A stretch of 64,000 bases of DNA from Parerythrobacter_A sp963799315 (lineage in GTDB: Bacteria > Pseudomonadota > Alphaproteobacteria > Sphingomonadales > Sphingomonadaceae): assembly GCA_963799315.1 (NCBI GenBank), contig CAWCWP010000002.1:124001-188000 (forward strand). Direction: 5' to 3'. The notes beneath the pieces were generated by a model that did no database searches, was not told the DNA's origin, and saw only the letters and a list, made by a program, of their open reading frames with translations. Positions within the stretch are counted from its first letter, which is position 1. Each line of letters begins with the position of its first letter. Below, in pieces: positions 49,367 to 58,385 of this stretch. A program made the position numbers and the translations under genes.

Positions 49367-50413
49367 ATGGATATGGCGCTAAGCGGTTCCGCCCCGGCGG
49401 GCAATGACGAGGCGGCAATGCCCGACATGACACGTGCAGCGGCGACGGATCATCGCCCGCTGGCCATCGAGGCGCGCGGGCTGGTCAAACGGTTCAACGG
49501 CACGCTGGCCGTGGACGGCGTCGACCTAAGCGTGCCCGAAGGCGCGATCTACGGCATGCTCGGCCCCAATGGCGCGGGCAAGACCACCACGCTGCGGATG
49601 CTGCTGGGCATTATCGATCCGGACGAAGGCGAGCGCCGCGTATTCGGCCATGACGATCCGCACGCCATCGCCAAGCTGATCGGCTATCTGCCAGAGGAAC
49701 GCGGCCTGTATCCCTCGATGAAAGGCGTTGAGGCCATCGCCTTCATGGGCGCATTGCGTGGCCTGTCGCTGGACGAGGGGCGCAAACGCGGCGCGGAACT
49801 GCTGGCCAATCACGGCATGGAATTCGCCATCGAGCGCCAGATCCGGCAAATGTCGAAAGGGCAGGCGCAGACCGTGCAGTTGCTCGGCACGCTGGTCCAC
49901 CGGCCCAGGCTGGTGGTGCTGGACGAACCGTTTTCCGGCCTCGACGCGATCAACCAGGGCAAGCTGGAACGCATGATCCGCGACCTTGCCGATAACGGCA
50001 CCACGGTCATCTTCTCCACCCATGTCATCCACCATGCCGAACGCCTGTGCGAAGGCGTGGCCATCATTGCAGGCGGCAAGGTGCCCTATGCCGGGTCGGT
50101 CGAGGCGGCGCGCGACCGTATCCCGGCGCAGGTCCGGCTGGAAACACGGGCGCGCGACGGCGGCTGGCGCGCCGCCCTGCCCGCCGATGCGCGGCAGGAA
50201 GGCGATTTCTTCCACTTCCCCCTGCCCGAAACCGGCATCGAGACCCTGTTGAACGCGCTGATCGACGGCGAGGCGGGTATCCTGTCGCTCAGTATCGAGC
50301 GCGCCGGACTGCACGATGCCTTCGTGCATATCGCGGGCGAAGCGGCGGCGCGGGCGCTGGCCGAGGACAGCACCGCCAATGCCGAGCTGTCGGCAAAGGG
50401 GCGCGGGCGATGA
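49367..50413 (+). CDS. natA: ABC transporter ATP-binding protein (NatA-like)
   Basis: 348 aa. Walker A GPNGAGKTTTL, Q-loop region GYLPEERGLYPSM, signature MSKGQAQTVQLL, Walker B RLVVLDEPFSGLD, and H-loop STHVIHH. A C-terminal DUF4162-like domain (RLETRARDGGWRAALPADAR). An unstructured N-terminus of about 30 residues precedes the domain, so MPDMTRAAATDHRP could be an alternative start. The product's role is ATPase of an exporter, as in the Na+ exporter NatAB; the cargo is not proven. Overlaps the permease gene by 4 nt. Confidence 0.9.
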   Translation: MDMALSGSAPAGNDEAAMPDMTRAAATDHRPLAIEARGLVKRFNGTLAVDGVDLSVPEGAIYGMLGPNGAGKTTTLRMLLGIIDPDEGERRVFGHDDPHAIAKLIGYLPEERGLYPSMKGVEAIAFMGALRGLSLDEGRKRGAELLANHGMEFAIERQIRQMSKGQAQTVQLLGTLVHRPRLVVLDEPFSGLDAINQGKLERMIRDLADNGTTVIFSTHVIHHAERLCEGVAIIAGGKVPYAGSVEAARDRIPAQVRLETRARDGGWRAALPADARQEGDFFHFPLPETGIETLLNALIDGEAGILSLSIERAGLHDAFVHIAGEAAARALAEDSTANAELSAKGRGR

Positions 50414-51642
50414 CGATATCTTCGTATCGGGGCGAAACTTCCCGCCTCACCACGTTGCAGGCCGCCTATGTCGTGGCGCGCCGCGATTTTCTCGCCATCC
50501 TGTTCAGCCGCGCGTTCCTGTTCTTCCTGCTCGGCCCGCTGTTCCCGGTAATCGTCGGCGCGCTGGCGGGCGGCATCGGCAGCCGTGTCCAGGCCGAAGC
50601 GACCACCATCGAAATCGGCGTTATGATGGAGGCAGCCGATACCGAGCGGATGCTGGCCGCGACGCAGGCGCTGGAAGACGAGATGGGCGGCTTCGTGCCG
50701 CCGCTGGTCGCGGTTGAAAACCCCGGTGGCGGGGCGGAGGCCCTGCTGCGCGAGGGCGGCGGAAACCTTGCCGCCATCGTCAGCGGCACACCCGCCGCAC
50801 CGGTGCTGAACGGCCCCGAAGGACAGGTCGCGCGCTGGTCCGGCCCGGTCGGGCTGATTGCCGCGACTGCCGAAGGGGCCTCGCCAGCCGCTTTCCCGAA
50901 GGTCGAAAGCCGCACCGTCGGGTCCAGCGGGGCCGATGTGAAGCGCAACCGCGTGCAGACCGCGCAGGGCGGGCAGATGCTGCTGTTCCTGCTGACCATG
51001 CTGCTGGGCGGCATGGTGCTGAGCAATCTGGTCGAGGAAAAGGGCAACAAGATCATCGAAGTGCTGGCCGCCGCCATCCCGATGGATGCGGTATTCCTGG
51101 GCAAGCTGTTCGCCATGCTCGGCGTCAGCTTCGTCGGCATTGCGGTATGGGGCGGCACGGGCGCGCTGCTGGTCTACGGCACCGGGCTGGACATGGGCAA
51201 TTTCGCCGCGCCCGCCGTCGGCTGGCCGCTGTTCTTCGTGTTCGGCATCCTGTACTTCGCGATGGGCTACCTGATCCTCGGTTCGCTGTTCCTTGCCATC
51301 GGCTCGATGGCGGCGACGGTGCGCGAGGTGCAGACGCTGTCCATGCCGGTCACCATGCTGCAATTGCTGGTGTTCTTCTTCGCCAGTTTCGCGATGGCCA
51401 GCCCCGGTTCGCCGATGGAGCTGGCCGCAACGGTGTTCCCGTTCAGCAGCCCGTTCGCCATGCTGGCACGCGCGGCACAGGTCGAGACGCTGTGGCCGCA
51501 TCTGCTCGCGCTGGCGTGGCAGGGGCTGTGCGTTGCGGTGTTCGTGAAGCTGGGCGCGGGGCTGTTCCGCCGCAAGGTCATGCAGTCCGGGCCGAAGGGC
51601 GCAAAGCGGCGTGGGTGGTTCAGGCGTCAAAAGGCGCTCTGA
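50410..51642 (+). CDS. natB: ABC-2 type transporter permease (NatB-like)
   Basis: 410 aa. One N-terminal membrane helix (residues about 29-55, FSRAFLFFLLGPLFPVIVGALAG), a large extracytoplasmic domain (about 60-180), then five or six helices from about 190 (MLLFLLTMLLGGMVLSNLVEEKGNKIIEVLAAAIP). The motif EEKGNKIIEVL is a hallmark of the NatB/ABC-2 export permeases. ATG 50410 overlaps the ATPase stop (ATGA). A Na+ or organic-compound exporter; the substrate is inferred only. Confidence 0.9.
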   Translation: MTISSYRGETSRLTTLQAAYVVARRDFLAILFSRAFLFFLLGPLFPVIVGALAGGIGSRVQAEATTIEIGVMMEAADTERMLAATQALEDEMGGFVPPLVAVENPGGGAEALLREGGGNLAAIVSGTPAAPVLNGPEGQVARWSGPVGLIAATAEGASPAAFPKVESRTVGSSGADVKRNRVQTAQGGQMLLFLLTMLLGGMVLSNLVEEKGNKIIEVLAAAIPMDAVFLGKLFAMLGVSFVGIAVWGGTGALLVYGTGLDMGNFAAPAVGWPLFFVFGILYFAMGYLILGSLFLAIGSMAATVREVQTLSMPVTMLQLLVFFFASFAMASPGSPMELAATVFPFSSPFAMLARAAQVETLWPHLLALAWQGLCVAVFVKLGAGLFRRKVMQSGPKGAKRRGWFRRQKAL

Positions 51643-51648
51643 TAGTAA

Positions 51649-51698
51649 GTTGCGTATCGCAACCGGGCTATTGACATTGCGGTAAGTAACGGCACGAT
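51649..51698 (+). promoter_or_regulatory. Candidate P450 promoter with upstream palindrome
   Basis: GTTGCG-TAT-CGCAAC (51649-51663) is a perfect 6-bp inverted repeat with a 3-nt centre. Eight bases later TTGACA (51671-51676) is a consensus -35; with 16 nt spacing CACGAT (51693-51698) is a weak -10. This puts the promoter about 50 bp before the P450 ATG. The palindrome could be an activator or repressor site. Confidence 0.45.
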
Positions 51699-51747
51699 GC
51701 TTCCCAACGACCGCCCCGACGCCAGGCGGCACCACGGAGAGATCGAC

Positions 51748-53088
51748 ATGGCAACCGCCCCTGAAACGCCTGCAATGCCCAAGCCGCAATTCCGCACCTC
51801 GCCCAAGGCCGGCGATGCGCTGAAGGCCTGGTTCGATGCCAATCCGGACAAGCGGCTGTCGCATTCCGACCCCTTCGACGTCAGCCGCAGCGACATCTAT
51901 GCCGAGGACCGCTGGCAGCCGATCTTCGCCGAAATGCGCGCCAAGGGGCCGCTGCACCATGTGCAGGAAAGCCCGTTCGGCCCGCACTGGAACGTGGTCG
52001 GCCACAAGGCGATCCAGCATGTCGAATCGCTGCCCGAGATCTTCTCGTCGAGCTGGGAACATGGCGGCATCACCATCGCCGATACCACCGAGGAAGAGAT
52101 GGAAAAAGGCGAGGACGCGTTTCGCCTGCCGATGTTCATCGCCGAAGACCGCCCCAAGCACACCGGCCAGCGGCGCACCGTCGCGCCTGCTTTTGCACCG
52201 AAGGAAATGAAGCGGCTGGAGGGGGAAATCCGCGCGCGCACCGCCGAACTGCTCAACTCGCTGCCGCATGGCGAAGTGTTCGACTGGGTGGACAGGGTCT
52301 CCATCGAACTGACCACCGGGATGCTGGCGATCCTGTTCGATTTTCCGTGGGAAGACCGGCACATGCTGACCTTCTGGTCGGACTGGGCGGGCGATACCGA
52401 GCTGGTGCTGGCGCGCGATCTCGACTTGCAGCGCCGCGAAATCCTGCATGAAATGGCGGCCTATTTCCAGATGCTGTGGGCGAAGAAGGCGCAGGAGGAA
52501 CCCGGGCCGGACCTGATTTCGATGATGATCCACTCGGATGCGATGAACCAGATGGAACCGCTGGAATTCATGGGCAATCTGGTGCTGCTGATCGTGGGCG
52601 GCAACGATACCACGCGCAACACGATGAGCGGCATCATCCACTCGCTCGACCGCTTCCCGGACCAGCGCGAACTGTTCGAGACGCAGCCCGACCTCATCCC
52701 CAATGCGGTGCAGGAAATGATCCGGTTCCAGACCCCGCTCGCACATATGCGCCGCACTGCCACGCAGGACACCGAACTGTTCGGCGAGCGAATCGCGAAG
52801 GGCGACAAGATGGTGCTGTGGTATCTCAGCGCAAATCGCGACACCGACGTGTTCAGCGAACCGGACCGCCTCGATATCGCCCGCGACAACGCCCGCCGCC
52901 ATCTCGCATTCGGGTACGGCATCCACCGCTGCGTCGGCGCGCGGCTGGCGGAATTGCAACTGCGCATCCTGCTGGAAGAAATGCACGCCCGCCGCATGCG
53001 CGTCCGCGTCACCGGCGATGTCGAGCGGGTGCGCGCCAATTTCGTGCATGGTTTCCGCAAAATGGACGTGGAAGTCAGCACGTTCTGA
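51748..53088 (+). CDS. Cytochrome P450, CYP153-like
   Basis: 446 aa soluble P450. I-helix LLIVGGNDTTRNTMSG (acid-Thr pair), ExxR in EMIRFQTPLAHMRR, and heme loop AFGYGIHRCVGARLAELQLR with the axial Cys. The I-helix and heme loop are close to what I recall of CYP153 alkane/fatty-acid terminal hydroxylases, but the subfamily call is from memory. ATG 51748 with a GGAGAG site upstream; an in-frame ATG at 51697 overlaps the candidate promoter. Needs a ferredoxin and reductase: none adjacent, though a reductase-like gene is at 47 kb. Confidence 0.93.
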   Translation: MATAPETPAMPKPQFRTSPKAGDALKAWFDANPDKRLSHSDPFDVSRSDIYAEDRWQPIFAEMRAKGPLHHVQESPFGPHWNVVGHKAIQHVESLPEIFSSSWEHGGITIADTTEEEMEKGEDAFRLPMFIAEDRPKHTGQRRTVAPAFAPKEMKRLEGEIRARTAELLNSLPHGEVFDWVDRVSIELTTGMLAILFDFPWEDRHMLTFWSDWAGDTELVLARDLDLQRREILHEMAAYFQMLWAKKAQEEPGPDLISMMIHSDAMNQMEPLEFMGNLVLLIVGGNDTTRNTMSGIIHSLDRFPDQRELFETQPDLIPNAVQEMIRFQTPLAHMRRTATQDTELFGERIAKGDKMVLWYLSANRDTDVFSEPDRLDIARDNARRHLAFGYGIHRCVGARLAELQLRILLEEMHARRMRVRVTGDVERVRANFVHGFRKMDVEVSTF

Positions 53089-53147
53089 CGGCCAGTTCGA
53101 GGCGATGGTTCAGCGCGGGCTAAGCCGCGCTGCCCTATCGGCAGGCA

Positions 53148-53642
53148 ATGCTTACCGAACATACCCCGCGCCGCCGTTTCCTGACCATCCTTGCCGCAGG
53201 GGCTGCCCTGCCGATGTTCGCCGCTTGCGGCAGCAGTCCGGCACAGGCGCGCAACTGGCCCAAGGCGCGCAGCGATGCGGAATGGAAGAAGCGGCTGACC
53301 GCCAGCGAATATCGCATCCTGCGCAAGGCTGGCACCGAGCGACCCTACAGCTCGCCGCTCGACAAGGAAAAGCGCAAGGGCACCTTCGTCTGCGCAGGCT
53401 GCGGCAACCGCCTGTATGCTTCCAGCACCAAGTTCGACAGCGGCACCGGCTGGCCCAGCTTCTGGAAACCGCTCCCGGGCGCGATCGCGCTGGATACCGA
53501 TTACAAGATCGGCGTGCCGCGTACCGAGGTGCTGTGCGCCGATTGCGGCGGTCATCTCGGCCATGTCTTCAATGATGGACCGAAGCCGACGGGCAAGCGG
53601 TATTGCATGAACGGCGCGGCGATGGATTTCCGCCCGGCCTGA
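53148..53642 (+). CDS. msrB: Peptide-methionine (R)-S-oxide reductase, exported lipoprotein form
   Basis: Reduces Met-R-sulfoxide in proteins. 164 aa: a twin-Arg-like signal (TPRRRFLTILAAG) followed by lipobox MFAACG, so it is exported and possibly lipidated, unlike cytoplasmic MsrB. Zinc cysteines FVCAGCGN and CADCGGHLGHVF, catalytic Cys in RYCMNGAAMDF. Full catalytic domain. 59 bp after the P450; ends 9 bp from the convergent membrane protein gene. Confidence 0.93.
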   Translation: MLTEHTPRRRFLTILAAGAALPMFAACGSSPAQARNWPKARSDAEWKKRLTASEYRILRKAGTERPYSSPLDKEKRKGTFVCAGCGNRLYASSTKFDSGTGWPSFWKPLPGAIALDTDYKIGVPRTEVLCADCGGHLGHVFNDGPKPTGKRYCMNGAAMDFRPA

Positions 53643-53651
53643 CCGCTTGCG

Positions 53652-55391
53652 CTATAGTTCGATACGATAGACCAGCATGCCGCTGGGGCCACCCACATCG
53701 ACAGGTGTAAGCCAGCCCGGTGGCTCGCCCGCGATCAGATCGGCAGCAAACGATTCTGGATTGCGCTGTGCATATAGTTGCGGCTCGCCCAGATACCGGC
53801 ACATGACGAGGTAAGCCGCATCGTAGCGCGCAAGCTGCGCTCGCGCATGAACCGTAGGACCGGTATAGGTTGCGATAACATCGCGCATCGCGCTTTCTGC
53901 ACGGTGATGTCCGGTCGCGACCACGCGATGCCGGGTGCTTAGCAGGATATACGGGCCTATATCGAGCGGTGCGAAGATCGTACCGGTCGGCAGAGTATCC
54001 AGCAGCGCGGCATTATCGGCAATGCTGCACTGCGCTGTGTCTTCGATGGTGAAGGGCGTGCTTGCGTCATCTGTATCACCATCGAAAACCGGCTCGACGA
54101 GCAGGAAAGGCACCGAGGGCAACAATACGAGCGCAGCTTGACCGATTGCCACAGCCTTTCGACGCACATCCGGTCCGGCCATGCGTTCTCGTAAGCGCGC
54201 GAGGAGACAGCCGAGTGGTATGAGGGCGATTACGCAGGCAAAAGCACTGGACCGCCATACCAATGCGGTCAGCACCATGCTTCCTGCCAGAATGATCGCG
54301 TAATCGAACCAGACGCCTTCCCTGTACTTTCGCGCCAGATGCAGTGTGACGGCCAGCGCCAGCACGAGCTGAATCACAACGGGCCCAGCCAGGGGAATGC
54401 TCTGTTCCCATACCGGACGGCCTTCCTTCACATTGATATACCAGTAATCGCGCACCAGCGGATCGAGCGCAGCAAAGGGCGATTGCAGGCATGCGGGCGA
54501 TGCTGTTCCGAATACAAGCAGTCCAATGATGCCGCTTGCAGCCAGACCCGCAACCACAGCGTATCGCGGCAGATTCCCGACCAGCGCCAACGCACAGGTA
54601 CCCGCCGCCGCAATCGCGAAAAATGCCAGATGCGCGGTTGAGATGGCATCGCAATGCTGCGCCAGATCGGAAAGTCCGCGCGTCGCGAGGAACACCGCCG
54701 CCAGGCCGATCGCCAACGCCGCCATGTAGCTTGCCAGCCACCAGCGTTGCCCGCCGTCCCGCCACCAGCGCAGCGCGAACACCGCGCCGAAAACCGCCGC
54801 CATCGGTATCGTCTCAAGCGATATGTTCGCCCCCACCGCCATCGCCAGCCCCGCGATCAGGCCACCGCGCCATGCCTTCGTGTCGAACGCCGCCGACAGG
54901 GCAATCGCCACGGACAGCACCTGCCAGCCGTGGTGGTCGATCCGCATCGGCTGCAACTGCACGACCAGCGGCGCAAGGAACGCGAGGGCAAGACAGGCCA
55001 TCGTCGCCACTTCGAGATCGAACAGGCGCGCTGCCAGCCGACCAATGACAAACAGCACAGCGCCCAGCGTTAGCAGCGGCACGAGGATCAGCGCGATCGT
55101 TTCCGCCGCGCCTTGTCCGAACAGAGGTGTGAACGCCGCAATCACCACTGCCAGCGGCGCGTCCACCAGCCGCGACCAGTGCATCAGCGTGCCAGAAGGG
55201 GCGTCGATACGGTACTGGTGCAAATCCCACCAGCCTTGCCCTGCCAGCAGATCGCGCACCTGCACCAGCCGCAACGTATCGTCCGGATCGGGAAACGCAC
55301 CCGCCAGAATACCGGGCAGCCCGACCGCCACGAGGATCAGCGCCAGCGCCGCCCAAACGATGGCGATACGTGTGTTGACCGCGTGCGGCAT
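53652..55391 (-). CDS. GT-C membrane protein with STT3/AglB-like motifs
   Basis: 579 aa from ATG 55391 (MPHAVNTRIAIVW); GTG 55403 is the alternative. About 11-13 membrane helices, then a periplasmic tail from about residue 430. First outer loop: FPDPDDTLRL (Asp about residues 35-38). Another loop: MRIDHHGWQ (Asp152-His-His154). That acidic plus DHH pair recalls the metal ligands of archaeal oligosaccharyltransferase AglB. I see no WWDYG in the tail. Likely uses a lipid-linked sugar. It is the last gene of the run flavoprotein-gtrA-this gene. Confidence 0.7.
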   Translation of the reverse strand: MPHAVNTRIAIVWAALALILVAVGLPGILAGAFPDPDDTLRLVQVRDLLAGQGWWDLHQYRIDAPSGTLMHWSRLVDAPLAVVIAAFTPLFGQGAAETIALILVPLLTLGAVLFVIGRLAARLFDLEVATMACLALAFLAPLVVQLQPMRIDHHGWQVLSVAIALSAAFDTKAWRGGLIAGLAMAVGANISLETIPMAAVFGAVFALRWWRDGGQRWWLASYMAALAIGLAAVFLATRGLSDLAQHCDAISTAHLAFFAIAAAGTCALALVGNLPRYAVVAGLAASGIIGLLVFGTASPACLQSPFAALDPLVRDYWYINVKEGRPVWEQSIPLAGPVVIQLVLALAVTLHLARKYREGVWFDYAIILAGSMVLTALVWRSSAFACVIALIPLGCLLARLRERMAGPDVRRKAVAIGQAALVLLPSVPFLLVEPVFDGDTDDASTPFTIEDTAQCSIADNAALLDTLPTGTIFAPLDIGPYILLSTRHRVVATGHHRAESAMRDVIATYTGPTVHARAQLARYDAAYLVMCRYLGEPQLYAQRNPESFAADLIAGEPPGWLTPVDVGGPSGMLVYRIEL

Positions 55392-55404
55392 ATCGGGCGG
55401 CACG

Positions 55405-55803
55405 TCAGCGGAAGACGATGCGGCTGCGGATAAGCCACGTCAGCGCAAAGCTCACGACTATCGCGACCAGCTTGGCGAGGCGTGGGTCGATGGACAGAGC
55501 ATCGCCGCCGCCCACGATCAGTGTGGTGGCCCCCAGACCAAGCAGGGCGGAGATGACGAACAGCACCTTCTGCCGCGTCCGCCGCCGTCCGCGACCGACC
55601 ATGTCGGTAAAGACCGTGCGGCTCGACAGCAGCCAGTGCGCCACGATGCCTGCGCAATAGCCGAACGCCGATGCCGCAGCAGGGGTGATGCCCGACGACA
55701 TGGCGGCAAGAAAGCAGCCGACATCGACCGCCAGCGCGCCCACGCTCGCCAGCAGATAGCGCAGCAGGCGAATGTCGCGCAGCCGTCGTGTCAGAGCCTG
55801 CAT
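55405..55803 (-). CDS. gtrA: GtrA family membrane protein
   Basis: 132 aa with four membrane helices: LRYLLASVGALAVDVGCFL, AFGYCAGIVAHWLLSSRTVF, VLFVISALLGLGATTLIVG, LVAIVVSFALTWLIRSRIVF. The terminal RSRIVF and SSRTVFTD are typical of GtrA, which flips or moves polyprenyl-phosphate-linked sugars in O-antigen or teichoic glycosylation. It lies 28 bp after the flavoprotein gene and directly before the GT-C gene. Confidence 0.88.
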   Translation of the reverse strand: MQALTRRLRDIRLLRYLLASVGALAVDVGCFLAAMSSGITPAAASAFGYCAGIVAHWLLSSRTVFTDMVGRGRRRTRQKVLFVISALLGLGATTLIVGGGDALSIDPRLAKLVAIVVSFALTWLIRSRIVFR

Positions 55804-55831
55804 GACGTTCCCTCCCCCATACGACTCTGAG

Positions 55832-57487
55832 TCAGGCGACTTTGCGCGGTTCGGCTTCGGATGCGTCGGTGTCTTCGGAAATCCGTTCCGGCACCGGCAT
55901 CAGCGAGCTAAGCGCGGCGGCCTGATCGGCGGTAACCGGACGCGCCGTGCTGTCGGTCGCGATTGCCTTTTCCGCGCCTTCGTCGCCCGCTTCGTGATAT
56001 TCGGCATCCTCGTTGACGCACCAGGTGTCATACACCCGCTCGCCTGCAATGATGTTCTCGACCGTCAGCATGGCGGTCATCATGGCATGGTCCTGGTTGT
56101 TGTACCGGTGCATCCCGTTGCGGCCCACCAGGTGCAGCGTCGGGAAGCGCTCTTCCAGCTCGACGCGCATCGCCTCGACATTGGCGGCGTAATCCTCGTC
56201 ATACACCGGATACGCCTTTTCCTGCCGCACCACGGCGCCACCGATGACGTCTGCCGGTTCGCACAGGCCCAGCTGCGCCATTTCGCGCTTGGCCAGTTCG
56301 ATCAGCTCGTCGTCCGAAGACGACCACAGCCCGTCATCCTCGAAGCAGAAATATTCGAGGCCGACACAGGCGACGCCTTCGTCCGGCACCATTTCGGGCG
56401 ACCAGCTACGGAAGTTCTGTACGCGACCAACCTGTACGCTGTCGTCGTGGATGTAGATCCAGTTGTCGGGGAACAGTTCCTCGGACCGGATTTTCAGCGC
56501 CACGGTCAGGAAGTCGCGATATTTCAGCTCCGCTGCCTGCAAGGTGGTGTCGGGCAGCGGGTGGAGGCGCGTGGCCAGCTCGCGCATCGGCGCGCTGCTG
56601 ATGGCGTCCTTGGCGATGATGGTCTGGCGAGTGCCGTCGGCGCCCGTTGCCGTCATGCGCCAGCCGCCGGACCCGTCGCTGGCCAGCCGTTCCAGGCCGT
56701 GACCCATGATGATCTCGCCCTTGCCGGTCGCCTCGATCGCATCGCGCGCCGCATCCCACATCATGCCGGGACCGAGGCGGGGATAGCGGAAGGTTTCCAG
56801 CAGCGTCTTGGCCGCTTGCCCGTCGTTCGGCGCTTTATTCAGCCCCATCGAGCGTTTCAGGCCATCGACCACCGCACTCCACAGCGACAGGCCCTTGATG
56901 CGCTGCGCGGCCCAGTCTGCGCTCATCTCGTTGCAGGGCATGCCCCACACCTTCTCGGTGTAGGTCTTGAAGAAGATCGAATACAGCTTGTGGCCGAACT
57001 GGTTGGTGGTCCAGTCCTCGAAGCTTTTCACGTCCTTCACGGGGAACAGCTTGTAACGCAGATAGCTGACCATGCAGGCGGTGGAGCGCAGGATGCCCAG
57101 ATTGCCCAGCGCCTCGAACGCGCGCAGCGGATAGCTGTAGAATTTGCCCTCGTAATAGATGCGGCTCATGCGCGGGCGCTGGATGAAGTCGTCCGGCAGT
57201 ATCTCGTTCCACAGGTCGACGACCTGCTGGCTCTTGGAAAAGAAGCGGTGCCCGCCAATGTCGAAGCGATAGCCCTCGTGCTCCACCGTGCGGCTGATCC
57301 CGCCGACATAGGTTTCGTCTTTCTCGATGATCGCCACGCTTTTGCCCTGCTTGGTCAGCAGGTATCCGGCGGTCAGCCCGGCAGGGCCGGCACCGATGAT
57401 GGCGACATCGACGTGACGTTCAGCATCTGAGTGCGCGGCATCATGCCCTGCCATTTTGGGGGGAACAGTCTGGTCCACGCTCATCAT
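55832..57487 (-). CDS. FAD-dependent oxidoreductase, UDP-galactopyranose mutase-like
   Basis: 551 aa. N-terminal FAD motif AIIGAGPAGLTAGYLL, then GGISRTVEHEGYRFDIGGHRFFS, the GGHRFF element shared by UGM-like and protoporphyrinogen-oxidase-like amine oxidase folds. The middle has WTTNQFGHKLYSIFFKTYTE; the end of the FAD domain is HLVGRNGMHRYNNQDHAMMT. An acidic, unstructured C-tail of about 50 residues. First gene of the transcript with gtrA and the GT-C gene, so sugar or lipid modification is inferred rather than heme work. Confidence 0.8.
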   Translation of the reverse strand: MMSVDQTVPPKMAGHDAAHSDAERHVDVAIIGAGPAGLTAGYLLTKQGKSVAIIEKDETYVGGISRTVEHEGYRFDIGGHRFFSKSQQVVDLWNEILPDDFIQRPRMSRIYYEGKFYSYPLRAFEALGNLGILRSTACMVSYLRYKLFPVKDVKSFEDWTTNQFGHKLYSIFFKTYTEKVWGMPCNEMSADWAAQRIKGLSLWSAVVDGLKRSMGLNKAPNDGQAAKTLLETFRYPRLGPGMMWDAARDAIEATGKGEIIMGHGLERLASDGSGGWRMTATGADGTRQTIIAKDAISSAPMRELATRLHPLPDTTLQAAELKYRDFLTVALKIRSEELFPDNWIYIHDDSVQVGRVQNFRSWSPEMVPDEGVACVGLEYFCFEDDGLWSSSDDELIELAKREMAQLGLCEPADVIGGAVVRQEKAYPVYDEDYAANVEAMRVELEERFPTLHLVGRNGMHRYNNQDHAMMTAMLTVENIIAGERVYDTWCVNEDAEYHEAGDEGAEKAIATDSTARPVTADQAAALSSLMPVPERISEDTDASEAEPRKVA

Positions 57488-57587
57488 CTTCTCCGTGATC
57501 GTATGTCACGGCAGGAAGTGAAGATTATTGGTTATGAAACGGTTAACGCGCGGCTGCGACGTGTGCCGGAGGTTCCGCCTCTGGGGG

Positions 57588-58235
57588 TCATGCGTCGTCC
57601 GCGGCACAATCCGGCTGGGTGGCCCGCACCGCGTCGGCCAGCGCGGCGAGCGAGAACGTGGTGTCGAACACCAGACCATACACCCCTTCGCGCCGCCAGC
57701 GCACTCGTGCCTCGATATCGGGCAACCGGTCGCTTTCGATCCGCAGCGGCTGGTTCAGCGCGAGCGGCGTGTCGCAGGACATCAGCCCGCCCTGCCGCGA
57801 TATGTTGTTGAGCTGCGCCTCGACACTGCCGGTCAGCATCCGCAGCCGCGCAGGCAGGTCGATATCGAACCGCAGGTCGCGTTTCGGGTAAAAACTGTTT
57901 TGCGCGATCACATCCTCGACCGCCACCGGATCGAGAAACCGGAACCCGGCTTCCGCGCCTCGATGCCACACATGCTCCAGCGTGTAGCGATCGCCCGTCT
58001 GCAATTCGAGCTGGATCAGCCCCCGCCATGTCACATCCTCGAACAGGCGGACGCTGATGCCGGTGGCCGACAGGTCGCGGATGACGCAGACGATCTGGCA
58101 TGGCCCGACCAGCAATTTGGCCGGACGGATCAGCAGGGTAAAACGCGGCGCGATGCGCTCCTCGACGCCTGCCGATGCGTCGGCAGCCTGGGACACGCCC
58201 TCCGGTTCCGCCTCCATCGGCGCGATTTGCGTCAT
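57588..58235 (-). CDS. PilZ domain protein, two PilZ-like domains
   Basis: 215 aa. First domain: RIAPRFTLLIRPAKLLVG then VIRDLSATGISVRLFE (D-x-S-x-x-G). Second: FYPKRDLRFDIDLPARLRM then NNISRQGGLMSCD. Such domains bind c-di-GMP via RxxxR and D/NxSxxG: the second copy shows RDLRFD and NISRQGG, while the first motif (RIAPR, DLSATG) is also close to the consensus. A cyclic-di-GMP effector without further domains; the target is unknown. Lies 100 bp upstream of the flavoprotein gene on the same strand. Confidence 0.82.
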   Translation of the reverse strand: MTQIAPMEAEPEGVSQAADASAGVEERIAPRFTLLIRPAKLLVGPCQIVCVIRDLSATGISVRLFEDVTWRGLIQLELQTGDRYTLEHVWHRGAEAGFRFLDPVAVEDVIAQNSFYPKRDLRFDIDLPARLRMLTGSVEAQLNNISRQGGLMSCDTPLALNQPLRIESDRLPDIEARVRWRREGVYGLVFDTTFSLAALADAVRATQPDCAADDA

Positions 58236-58385
58236 GTTGCTCCCCTGCCGCTATTATGCAGCCTTACCGCACCCTTAGCCTCCAAAGGATTATCAACCGG
58301 TTGCGAAGCAATGCCTAACACGCGTTTAGGGATTACCCCCGGCACAACGCGCCAACCGGCAGTGGCATTGTGACTATGTCGGAGC

